DNA from: Corynebacterium tuberculostearicum
GTDB taxonomy: Bacteria; Actinomycetota; Actinomycetes; Mycobacteriales; Mycobacteriaceae
Direction of reading: 5' to 3'
Length of the DNA: 64,000 nt
Assembly: GCF_016894265.1 (NCBI RefSeq)
Contig: NZ_CP069791.1
Span: 806,001 to 870,000, forward strand
Numbering within the stretch: the first letter of the stretch is position 1; each line of letters opens with the position of its first letter. The position numbers and the translations under genes were made by a program. Below the pieces are notes generated by a model. It did not search any database. It was not told where the DNA came from and saw only the letters and a program-made list of their open reading frames with translations. Below are positions 34,385 to 45,160 of the stretch, piece after piece.

Positions 34385-36487
34385 TTACTTCTTATCGACG
34401 CCGATGTTGCCGTCCTTCTTCCACACCACAACCACTGCCGGGCGAGGGGTGGACTTGCCGCCCTCTGGCCAGTGGGAGGTCTGCTTTTCAAAGGTGGCGT
34501 CATCGGTCTCGCCTGGGTGCTGAACGTTGACCATCACGCGCTCATCGGTGACGATGGGGCCACAGGTCTCGGCGCCTGCCGGAACCGTCAGGAAGCACTT
34601 GAGCTCACCGCGGGTATCGCCCTCAGTGGTCACGGCGTAGAGGCCATCGTTGGACTCAAGGGCGTTGCCGTCGGTGGAGATCCACAGGTTGCCGTGGCTA
34701 TCGAAGGCCAGGTTATCCGGGCAGGAAATTGGGGAGACCTTCTCCTTGTCAAAGCCACCAAAGTAGGTATTTGCTTCCTTCGGGTCACCGCAGACCAGGA
34801 AGAGGTTCCAGGTGAACTTCTCGCCAGCGTGGTCATCTTCAATCTCCATGACCAGGCCGTTCTTGTTCTCCTTGATAGGAGCCCACTCCATCGGCTCTTC
34901 CTTGTTCTTCTTGGCATTCTCGCCGGTAGCGCCGCGGTACTTATTGTTGGTCAGGGCCACGTAGACCTTCTCGGAGTCTGGGTGAACCTGCATATCCTCA
35001 GGGCGGTCCATCTTGGTGGCGCCCACCTTATCGGCGGCCTCACGGGTGTAGACGGCAACCTCCTCGGCGGACATGCCATCAACGTGGGACTCGAACTTGT
35101 TGTTCTCCGTATCGGAGGTCAGCAGCTTGATCCATTCGCCCTTGCCGTCAAAGGCACCATCCTCTGGCAGCACGCCGGAGCCGTCAATCTCGTCCTCTGG
35201 GGAGTTGCCCTCTACCTTGGCCACGTACAGGGTGCCGTGGTCCAGGATGGTGAGGTTGTGCTCGATGTCGCCCTCTTTGTACTGCTTGGTGGAGATGAAC
35301 TTGTAGATGTACTCGAAGCGGGAGTCATCGCCGGAGTAGCACACCACGGTGCCGTCGGAGGCGATGTGGATATTGCCGGCCTCGTGCTTGAAGCGACCCA
35401 GCGCGGTGTGCTTGACCGGGGTGGACTTCGGGTCCAGCGGGTTGATTTCTACGAGCCAGCCAAAGCGGTTCGGCTCGTTCGGCTCCTTGGAGACGTCAAA
35501 GCGCTTATCAAAGCGCTCCCACTTGCGCTGAGATTCGCCGTCTTCCATGCCGAAGCGCTCCAGGGACTCCTGCGCCTTCTTGTCATCCAGCTTGGCGTGG
35601 GCGAAGTACTGGTCAAAGTTCTCTTCGCCAGAAAGCATGGTATTCCATGGGGTGATGCCGCCGGAGCAGTTATTCAGGGTGCCCTTGACCTTCTTGCCGG
35701 TCTTATCGGCGGAGGTCTTGACGTAATCGGAGCCGGCAGCTGGGCCCACCAGGGTGAACTCGGTGGTGGCGGTGATGCGGCGGTTGAGCGGGCCGAACTC
35801 GCGCTTGAGCTCGCCGGTCTTGCCTACCTTGGATACCTCCACGATGGAGTGGCCGTGGCCAGCCCAGCCGATCTTGGCCTGCTCCTCGGTGGGGTTATCC
35901 GCATCGTAGTTGGGGAACATCTGCGGCTCGGTGGTGTACTCGTGGGAGCAGACGTAGATAAGGCGGTTGTCATCGTCGGGGTGCTCGATAAGGCCTGCGA
36001 AGTCATTGTTGAAGCCGAACTGCTTCTCGGCTGCCTCGGCAGTCTGGTTCTTATCATCGAATTCCGGCGCGTCCTCAAATAGCGGGTCGCCCCAAGCAAT
36101 GAGAACGGACTGCTCGTAGCCATCCGGGATGACCACTTCGTCCTTCTCGTTTGGCTGTACTGGGTCGAACTTCATGCCCTCTGCGGAGGTGAGCTCAACG
36201 TTCGCCTCAGAGGTCTTGCCGCCCTTGCCCTCGGAGGAGGAAGCCTCGGTGGACGCATCATCCGGGTTGGAGCAGGCCGCCAAGGCAGCGCCGCCGCCAA
36301 CGGTTACGACGGAAAGGCTGCCCGCACGCAGCGCGGTACGACGGGAGAACTGGTCAGCAAAGTACGGGTTATTGGACTTGTTCTCGCACTCGCCAAAGCA
36401 GGCATTACCGCACTTGTAGGTGCAGGTCAGGCTGGAACGAGAGGAGGAAAAGAGACTAGAGAGAAGGTTGCGGCCTTTAAGCGCCAT
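34385..36487 (-). CDS. phoX: PhoX-family alkaline phosphatase (Tat-exported)
   Basis: This 700-residue secreted phosphatase of the DUF839/PhoX type releases phosphate from organic esters with Ca/Fe cofactors. The N-terminus holds several Cys residues (CTYKCGNACFGECENK), then a Tat signal SRRTALRAG, a hydrophobic stretch and LAACSN, which may be a lipobox. The body has repeated beta-propeller-type blocks such as NCSGGITPWNT(M)LSGEENF, RFGWLVEINP, SGDDSRFEYIYKF and PEDMQVHP. TATATA lies in the upstream AT-rich segment (about 36540). Control by phosphate through PhoR is likely but no box is convincing. Confidence 0.93.
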   Translation of the reverse strand: MALKGRNLLSSLFSSSRSSLTCTYKCGNACFGECENKSNNPYFADQFSRRTALRAGSLSVVTVGGGAALAACSNPDDASTEASSSEGKGGKTSEANVELTSAEGMKFDPVQPNEKDEVVIPDGYEQSVLIAWGDPLFEDAPEFDDKNQTAEAAEKQFGFNNDFAGLIEHPDDDNRLIYVCSHEYTTEPQMFPNYDADNPTEEQAKIGWAGHGHSIVEVSKVGKTGELKREFGPLNRRITATTEFTLVGPAAGSDYVKTSADKTGKKVKGTLNNCSGGITPWNTMLSGEENFDQYFAHAKLDDKKAQESLERFGMEDGESQRKWERFDKRFDVSKEPNEPNRFGWLVEINPLDPKSTPVKHTALGRFKHEAGNIHIASDGTVVCYSGDDSRFEYIYKFISTKQYKEGDIEHNLTILDHGTLYVAKVEGNSPEDEIDGSGVLPEDGAFDGKGEWIKLLTSDTENNKFESHVDGMSAEEVAVYTREAADKVGATKMDRPEDMQVHPDSEKVYVALTNNKYRGATGENAKKNKEEPMEWAPIKENKNGLVMEIEDDHAGEKFTWNLFLVCGDPKEANTYFGGFDKEKVSPISCPDNLAFDSHGNLWISTDGNALESNDGLYAVTTEGDTRGELKCFLTVPAGAETCGPIVTDERVMVNVQHPGETDDATFEKQTSHWPEGGKSTPRPAVVVVWKKDGNIGVDKK

Positions 36488-36676
36488 TATTACTGCTCCA
36501 AATGGGTTGAAAATATTGTTTAGACACGGGGACAGCCATTTATATAAGGGGATCTCAGTAACTGTGCGTTGGCGCTAAGGTGACGGTGAAGTGAATTATG
36601 CGTAAATCTTTTCCGGGGTGAGGGTGGCGTGGGCTAAATCGCGTGCTGCGGTGGGGATCGACTACCCTAGGCTAAC
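36488..36676. promoter_or_regulatory. Divergent phoX/lysS promoter region
   Basis: The 189-base region holds an AT-rich TATATAA on the minus strand (near 36540) for phoX. For lysS, TACCCT (36663-36668) lies eight bases before the GTG start, suggesting a leaderless transcript. No clear -35 boxes. Confidence 0.4.
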
Positions 36677-38254
36677 GTGAGCGAGCAGAAGAATAATGAA
36701 GTAAACGATGTCCCTGAGCAGCTGCGTATCCGCCGCGAGAAGCGCGATCGCCTGCTGGAATCCGGCGTACAGGCCTACCCGGTCACCGTTGAGCGCACCA
36801 TCTCTTTGAAGGATTTGCGCCACGATTTCCGCGTAGTGGCCGAGGGCGAAGAGCCGGGCACGGAAGAAGGCGTGACCTACCTGGCCCCAGGCGAGGAAAC
36901 CGAGGTAACCCACGCCATTGCCGGCCGCCTTATCTTTATGCGCAATACCGGCAAGCTGTGCTTTGCCACCCTGCAAGATGGTGACGGCACCCAGGTGCAG
37001 GCCATGCTTTCTTTGGCCGAGGTAGGCAAGGAGCGCCTCGACGCGTGGAAGTCCGATGTTGACCTGGGCGATTTCATCTCCGTGCGCGGCCGCGTGATTT
37101 CCTCCCGCCGCGGCGAGCTGTCCATCATGGTTTCCGAGTGGACCATGGCCGCTAAGTCTCTGCGCCCGCTGCCGGTGTCTTTCGCCGATATGGCAGAAGA
37201 TACCCGTGTGCGCCAGCGCTATAACGACCTCATTATCCGCGAAGAGGCCCGCAAGAACGCCATGATCCGCGTGAAGGTCATGCGCGCGCTGCGTAACTAC
37301 CTGGAAAGCCAGGACTTCGTTGAAATCGAGACCCCGATGCTGCAGACCCTGCACGGTGGCGCGGCCGCTCGCCCGTTTATCACCCACTCCAATGCGCTGG
37401 ATATTGACCTCTACCTGCGCATTGCGCCGGAGCTGTACTTGAAGCGTGCCGTCGTCGGCGGCATTGACCGCGTCTTCGAAATCAACCGTAACTTCCGCAA
37501 TGAGGGCGTGGATCGCTCCCACTCGCCGGAGTTCGCCATGCTCGAGACCTATGCTGCATGGGGCGACTACGACGATTGCGCCCGCATGACGCGCGAGTCC
37601 ATCCAGGCCGTAGCGCGCGACGTCTTTGGTTCCACCACCGTCACCCTGGCGGATGGCACCGAGTTCGATTTCGGCGGCGAAGAGTGGCCCGAAATCGAGA
37701 TGTACCCCTCCCTCAATGAGGCCCTGCAGCGCAAGTTCCCGGGCCAGCCGGAGGTCACCATCGATACCGACGTCGAGACGCTCAAGGGCATTGCAGACGT
37801 CATTGGCCTTGACGTCCCCAAGGACGGCGGCTGGGGCCACGGCAAGCTGGTGGAGGAAATCTGGGAGGTCCTGTGCGAGGACCAGCTGGAAGGCCCCATC
37901 TTTGTCAAGAACTTCCCGGTTGAGACCTCCCCGCTGACCCGTCAGCACCGTTCCAAGCCGGGCGTGACCGAGAAGTGGGATCTCTACGTTCGCGGCTTCG
38001 AGCTGGCAACCGGCTACTCCGAGCTGGTGGACCCGGTTATCCAGCGTGAGCGCTTTGAGGATCAGGCTCGCCTGGCCGCCGGTGGCGATGACGAGGCCAT
38101 GGTGCTGGACGAGGACTTCCTTGCCGCTATGGAACAGGGCATGCCGCCTACGGCCGGCACTGGCATGGGCATGGACCGTCTGTTGATGGCCCTGACCGGC
38201 CTGGGCATCCGCGAAACCGTGCTCTTCCCTCTGGTTAAGCCAGAGCAGAAGTAG
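36677..38254 (+). CDS. lysS: Lysyl-tRNA synthetase (class II)
   Basis: This 525-residue cytosolic enzyme charges tRNA-Lys. An N-terminal OB-fold domain (about residues 60-165, AGRLIFMRN to [14 protein letters not shown]) precedes the class II core, with motif 1 around [21 protein letters not shown], motif 2 [20 protein letters not shown], and motif 3 [13 protein letters not shown]. The start is GTG at 36677. Length is normal. Confidence 0.97.
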   Translation: MSEQKNNEVNDVPEQLRIRREKRDRLLESGVQAYPVTVERTISLKDLRHDFRVVAEGEEPGTEEGVTYLAPGEETEVTHAIAGRLIFMRNTGKLCFATLQDGDGTQVQAMLSLAEVGKERLDAWKSDVDLGDFISVRGRVISSRRGELSIMVSEWTMAAKSLRPLPVSFADMAEDTRVRQRYNDLIIREEARKNAMIRVKVMRALRNYLESQDFVEIETPMLQTLHGGAAARPFITHSNALDIDLYLRIAPELYLKRAVVGGIDRVFEINRNFRNEGVDRSHSPEFAMLETYAAWGDYDDCARMTRESIQAVARDVFGSTTVTLADGTEFDFGGEEWPEIEMYPSLNEALQRKFPGQPEVTIDTDVETLKGIADVIGLDVPKDGGWGHGKLVEEIWEVLCEDQLEGPIFVKNFPVETSPLTRQHRSKPGVTEKWDLYVRGFELATGYSELVDPVIQRERFEDQARLAAGGDDEAMVLDEDFLAAMEQGMPPTAGTGMGMDRLLMALTGLGIRETVLFPLVKPEQK

Positions 38255-38274
38255 CCGCCCAGCGGCCAATCGCT

Positions 38275-38304
38275 AGCCGTCAGCCCGCGTGGCTGGCGGC
38301 TTTT
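38275..38304 (+). terminator. Terminator of lysS
   Basis: AGCCGtCAGCC pairs with GGCTGgCGGCT (38275-38285 and 38291-38301) around a CGCGT loop and is followed by TTTT. It lies between convergent lysS and crtI. Confidence 0.85.
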
Positions 38305-38316
38305 GCCGTGCCTGGG

Positions 38317-39846
38317 CTAGTGCGAAAGCGGCCCGGCGGAGGTATCGCCACGTAGGCGCTTGATTATGTTCTCGGCCGAAATCAGGCACATCGGCACGCC
38401 CACGCCTGGCACGGTGGTGGCACCCGCGTAGTAGAGCCCGCCGACCTTGCGCGAGGCGTTGCGCCCGCGCAAAAACGCCGATTGCCGCAGCGTGTGCGCG
38501 GGCCCAATAGAACCGGCCGACCAGGCATGGTAGCGCTCGGCAAAATCGGCCGGGCCGAGCGTGCGCTTGACGACGACCCTGTCTACCAAATCCGGCACCC
38601 CAGCCGTGGCGGCGATGTGGTTAAGGGCGGCGTCGGCAATCGCGGCAACGCGCTCGGATTCCTCTGCGTGGTAGGCATTGCCGAACCCGGGCGCCTCCGC
38701 GGCCGGCACCGGCACCAGAATGAAGAGGTTTTCGTGGCCCGCGGGCGCTACGTTCGGGTCGGTGGCTGAGGTCTTGGACACGTAGATGGACTCCGAGGCC
38801 CCCAACGGCCGGGAGGGCTCCGGGCCGGAATAGACGGCGCGGAAATCCGGATCCCAATCCTGGCTAAAAAGCAACGTATGGTGCGCTAGTTCTGGAAGCT
38901 CGCCCTTCACCCCGGCCAAAATGAGCACGGTGCCCAGACCGGGATTGCGCCGGCCCCAGTAGCGCTCCGGGTAGGTGCGCAGTTGGGGCGGCAAAAGCTG
39001 GGTCTCGGTGTGGTGCACGTCCGCCGCCGAGACCACGATATCGGCGTGGATGGCGCCCTTATTCGTGCGCACGCCGGTGACCTTACGGTTGGCGACCTTG
39101 ATGGAGGTCACCTCCTCGCCCAAGCGGAAGGTGGCGCCAAACTTCTGAGCCTGCCGGTAGATGGCCTGGACCACGGCGGCAAAGCCACCCTGTGGGTAGC
39201 GCACGCCTTCCACCAGGTCGGTATGGCTCATCAAGGAATACAGTGCCGGGGCGGCCGCCGGCTCGGAGGACAAAAAGACCGCCGGGTAGCTCAAGATTTG
39301 GCGCAGGCGGGCATCAGAAAAGCTTCGGCCCACATGCTGCTTCAGGTTCGCCGAAAGCAGAGCCACCAGGCGGGACAACCGGGTGCGGATATCGCGGTGC
39401 ACCAGGTTCGGCGGCGCGGAGAAGGTGGTGTAAAGGAAGTGCTTGAGCGCCATCTCATAGGTATCGCTGGCCTGCGCTAAGTATTCCCGGACTTTTTCGC
39501 CCGCGCCGGGCTCCAGCGACTCGAAGAGTGCGGCGACTTCCTCGGGGCCGGAGTGCACATCCACCGGCGCATCGCCATGAAAGACGCGGTAGGCGGGGGA
39601 GAGGTCCACCAAGTCCAGCTCCGCCTCGGTAGAGGTGCCACACAGCGCAAAGAAGTGATCGAAAGCCTCGGGCATGAGGTACCAGGACGGTCCGGTATCC
39701 CAGCGGAAGCCGGCCTCCGCAAAGCTGCCGGCGCGCCCTCCTACCTCATCCAGCGAGTCCACGACGGTGACCTCGTAGCCCTCGCGGCCGAGCAAAGCGG
39801 CGGTGGCGAGGCCGGCGATGCCGGCTCCAATGACGACGGCGTGCAT
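38317..39846 (-). CDS. crtI: Phytoene desaturase (CrtI-type)
   Basis: This FAD-dependent desaturase has 509 residues. The N-terminal dinucleotide motif is VVIGAGIAGLATAALLGREGYEV; the block RAGSFAEAGFRWDTGPSWY follows, and the C-terminal signature is GLYYAGATTVPGVGVPMCLISAENI. ATG 39846 follows AAGGAGAA; an upstream open frame inside crtB is rejected. It lies ten bases after crtB, so the two form an operon. By family it converts phytoene to a coloured polyene such as lycopene or neurosporene; the exact number of desaturations is not readable. Confidence 0.93.
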   Translation of the reverse strand: MHAVVIGAGIAGLATAALLGREGYEVTVVDSLDEVGGRAGSFAEAGFRWDTGPSWYLMPEAFDHFFALCGTSTEAELDLVDLSPAYRVFHGDAPVDVHSGPEEVAALFESLEPGAGEKVREYLAQASDTYEMALKHFLYTTFSAPPNLVHRDIRTRLSRLVALLSANLKQHVGRSFSDARLRQILSYPAVFLSSEPAAAPALYSLMSHTDLVEGVRYPQGGFAAVVQAIYRQAQKFGATFRLGEEVTSIKVANRKVTGVRTNKGAIHADIVVSAADVHHTETQLLPPQLRTYPERYWGRRNPGLGTVLILAGVKGELPELAHHTLLFSQDWDPDFRAVYSGPEPSRPLGASESIYVSKTSATDPNVAPAGHENLFILVPVPAAEAPGFGNAYHAEESERVAAIADAALNHIAATAGVPDLVDRVVVKRTLGPADFAERYHAWSAGSIGPAHTLRQSAFLRGRNASRKVGGLYYAGATTVPGVGVPMCLISAENIIKRLRGDTSAGPLSH

Positions 39847-39856
39847 GACGTTCTCC

Positions 39857-40732
39857 TTAGTTTTCGGCCGTGGCTGAGGTCCGGCTGCTGTGGCCGCGAC
39901 GGCGCACCGCACGGGCCGCGAGCCAAGCCTTGGTGTGGTTCGGAACGGATACCCGCGTAGTGGCAAGCGCCGTAGCCGGGGTGGCGGCGAGGCGATTGGT
40001 GAGCTCGGCAAAGATATCCGCCGCCGCGCTCACACCCACCCGCGCGGAAGCCGGGAGCACGTCGATGGTGAGCGCAGCGGTGGCGAGCTCCTGGCGGATC
40101 TCTGCGATGAGCGCGGACTTGGTGGTCTCATCAATCCGTCCCGATGGGGCCTGCTGAAAATAGGTTCGGCCCAAAGTGGAGCTATCCTCACCCAGGTCAC
40201 GCAGGAAATTAATCTTTTGAAAGGCTGACCCTAGAGCGCGGGCACCGCGCTCCATCGCGGCGCGGTCGGCGGGGGAGACGTCCTCTTCTGCCAAGAAAAT
40301 TTGCAGGCACAGTAACCCAATGACTTCTGCTGAGCCGTAGATATAGTCCTGCAGTTCCGATGGGGAGTACTCGCGCTGGGTGAGATCCGCACGCATGGAG
40401 TTAAAGAAGGCAGCAAGGTACTCGCGGTGGAAGCCGCAGCGGCGAGCAGTGATGGCATAAGCGTGCACTATCGGGTCGGTGTGCAGTCGCCGTTGCGGTG
40501 CGGTCAAGATGGTCTGCTCGTAGGCATCCAGCGCGGCGGCGGGGTCGGTGTGGGCTTGGGCAGCGGCGCCGTCGACAAGCTCGTCTGCAATGCGCACCAC
40601 CGCGTATAGATGGCGGATATCGGCGCGCACCCGCCCGCGCAAAAGCCGCGTGGCCAGAGAAAAACTGGTGGAGTACTGCCCCATAACCTGCGCGGCCGCG
40701 CGGGAGGCCGCTTGGTCATAGCGAGTCAACAT
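39857..40732 (-). CDS. crtB: Phytoene synthase (CrtB-type squalene/phytoene synthase)
   Basis: This 291-residue prenyl synthase has the two Asp-rich motifs ADELVDG near residue 55 and NFLRDLGEDSSTLGRTYF near residue 170, plus STSFSLATRLL at the N-terminus. It couples two prenyl diphosphates (geranylgeranyl, or possibly farnesyl) head to head. The start at 40732 gives a normal length; the open frame to 41125 overlaps guaB1 and is rejected. Its start lies 25 bases after the guaB1 stop. No crtE or later carotenoid genes are in the window. Confidence 0.92.
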   Translation of the reverse strand: MLTRYDQAASRAAAQVMGQYSTSFSLATRLLRGRVRADIRHLYAVVRIADELVDGAAAQAHTDPAAALDAYEQTILTAPQRRLHTDPIVHAYAITARRCGFHREYLAAFFNSMRADLTQREYSPSELQDYIYGSAEVIGLLCLQIFLAEEDVSPADRAAMERGARALGSAFQKINFLRDLGEDSSTLGRTYFQQAPSGRIDETTKSALIAEIRQELATAALTIDVLPASARVGVSAAADIFAELTNRLAATPATALATTRVSVPNHTKAWLAARAVRRRGHSSRTSATAEN

Positions 40733-40757
40733 ATCTGTCAACGTAGCATGCAGCCTG

Positions 40758-43729
<2,972 letters not shown>

Positions 43730-43742
43730 GAACAAGGACAAA

Positions 43743-44942
43743 TTAAGAGGCGCACAGCGGCAGGTTCAGCCGCTCCTCTTCTGCCTTATCGCCCCAGACC
43801 AGGAATGCGGACTGGGTGCCTTCCACGGCCATCACGTAGGTCGGAACATCCGCGGTGGTCTCAAAGCTTTGGATGGTGCACTGGTCATTGGAAAGCTCGA
43901 CCGGTTCGGCGTCGGGAAGCATGGCATCGCGCTCCTCCACGCTGGGGTAGTAGGTCACGATGTAGTTGAACCCATCGCCCACGCAGGAAATCTTGGCCTC
44001 CTGGCCAGGCTCCGGCTCGCGCGAGGAGCACTTAGCCCCATCGAAGCCGTCCTGGCCGCTGCGGGAGCCCACCAAGTCCGGGTACGCATCCGCCAAGTTC
44101 TGCTCTTTGTCATTCCAGCTGGGGTAGGACAGGAAGAACCACAGCGCGGCCGCAGCAGCAATCGCGGCCACCGCCAGCACCGTGATGAGCGCAATGAGCC
44201 CGCCCTTGCCCTTCTTCTTCGGCGCGGGTGCCATCGGTTGCTGCGGCTGCGCCATGGGCTGGGCCATCGGCTGCGGCTGTTGCGGCGGGGCAAACTGCTG
44301 CTGAGGGCGTGGCTCCGGCTCCTGCACGCGCGGAATCTGCGCGGTATCGAAATCGCGCTGCGGATGTAGGTGAGACACTACATCCTTGGCGCTCTCGGCC
44401 GTGCCAGTGGGCTTAAATTCTGGGCATTTGCGGGCAACGAGCTCCTCAAACGCCGCCACTGCATCGCCGTGCTCTTCGCCGGACGGACCGGCCGCAGCCA
44501 GCACCGAAACCTGGCGTTGCTTATGGACGCCCACTCGGGCCTCCCTCAGCCCATGCACCGCAAAATCTGCCCGCCCGCGGGAAACTAGGAAGTCCACCGC
44601 ACCCGCCAGCGGACCGAAGACGTCGGCGGCCTCCTCGCGGCTGAGATCATTGGGAAGCTCAGAAAGCTGGGTTCCGGAAACCCCTTCGCGCACGATGAAT
44701 TCCTGCCCATCCGCGGTAGTGCCCGTGCCTACCAGCGGCGCGATGGCTGGGTGGTGCAACCCATGCAGTGCCGTGGACTTGTCCACCACGCCGGTAATTT
44801 CCGGCGCGAAGATTTCCACGCTCAGCTGCTGGTGCGTGTTTCCATCTTCGACCGCAAAGAGGGTAGACGATGGCGCCTCATCCAACACGGCCAATTCGTG
44901 CAGGTTGTGTTGGGTGGCAAAGAACTCAGGAAGCTGGGGCAC
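43743..44942 (-). CDS. Membrane protein with degenerate kinase-like N-terminal domain
   Basis: This 399-residue protein has three parts. Residues 1-200 look like a collapsed Ser/Thr kinase domain: GQEFIVREGVSGTQLSEL resembles the hinge region, but no HRD or DFG motif and no glycine-rich loop are visible. A Pro/Gln-rich linker (about 210-245) is followed by a lysine cluster and a single helix GLIALITVLAVAAIAAAAALWFF. The extracellular part of about 120 residues has paired Cys (CSSREPEPGQEAKISC; CTIQ...LPLC). The start is GTG at 44942, with AAGGA nine bases upstream. Function is unknown; it may be a catalytically dead sensor. Confidence 0.72.
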   Translation of the reverse strand: MPQLPEFFATQHNLHELAVLDEAPSSTLFAVEDGNTHQQLSVEIFAPEITGVVDKSTALHGLHHPAIAPLVGTGTTADGQEFIVREGVSGTQLSELPNDLSREEAADVFGPLAGAVDFLVSRGRADFAVHGLREARVGVHKQRQVSVLAAAGPSGEEHGDAVAAFEELVARKCPEFKPTGTAESAKDVVSHLHPQRDFDTAQIPRVQEPEPRPQQQFAPPQQPQPMAQPMAQPQQPMAPAPKKKGKGGLIALITVLAVAAIAAAAALWFFLSYPSWNDKEQNLADAYPDLVGSRSGQDGFDGAKCSSREPEPGQEAKISCVGDGFNYIVTYYPSVEERDAMLPDAEPVELSNDQCTIQSFETTADVPTYVMAVEGTQSAFLVWGDKAEEERLNLPLCAS

Positions 44943-45014
44943 GGTCGCGACGTCCTTAAATAGTGGGGAGGGGAGGGAACAATAAAACGATTCTAGATTA
45001 CATGCCCATGCCCC

Positions 45015-45032
45015 TGTTCGCTACCGGCGTAC
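45015..45032 (+). promoter_or_regulatory. ClgR operator upstream of clpC
   Basis: TGTTCGCTACCGGCGTAC matches the ClgR consensus WNNWCGCYNANRGCGWWS, as I recall it, at 17 of 18 positions. ClgR activates clp genes in corynebacteria, so the site and gene agree. Confidence 0.7.
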
Positions 45033-45094
45033 ACCCGTGTGAGCTGCGAATATGGCGGATTCTGGCCCTTTCGCGGGCATCTGGGAACAAAACC

Positions 45095-45120
45095 GGAAAT
45101 TATCGGTGGACTGCCGCGTT
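45095..45120 (+). promoter_or_regulatory. Candidate SigH promoter of clpC
   Basis: GGAA (45095-45098) and CGTT (45117-45120) are separated by 18 bases, fitting the corynebacterial SigH pattern (GGAA and YGTT). SigH-dependent clpC transcription is known in C. glutamicum. Confidence 0.55.
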
Positions 45121-45160
45121 AGAGTGGGTATCACATTAGAAGCGAAAGTATAGGGGAATC

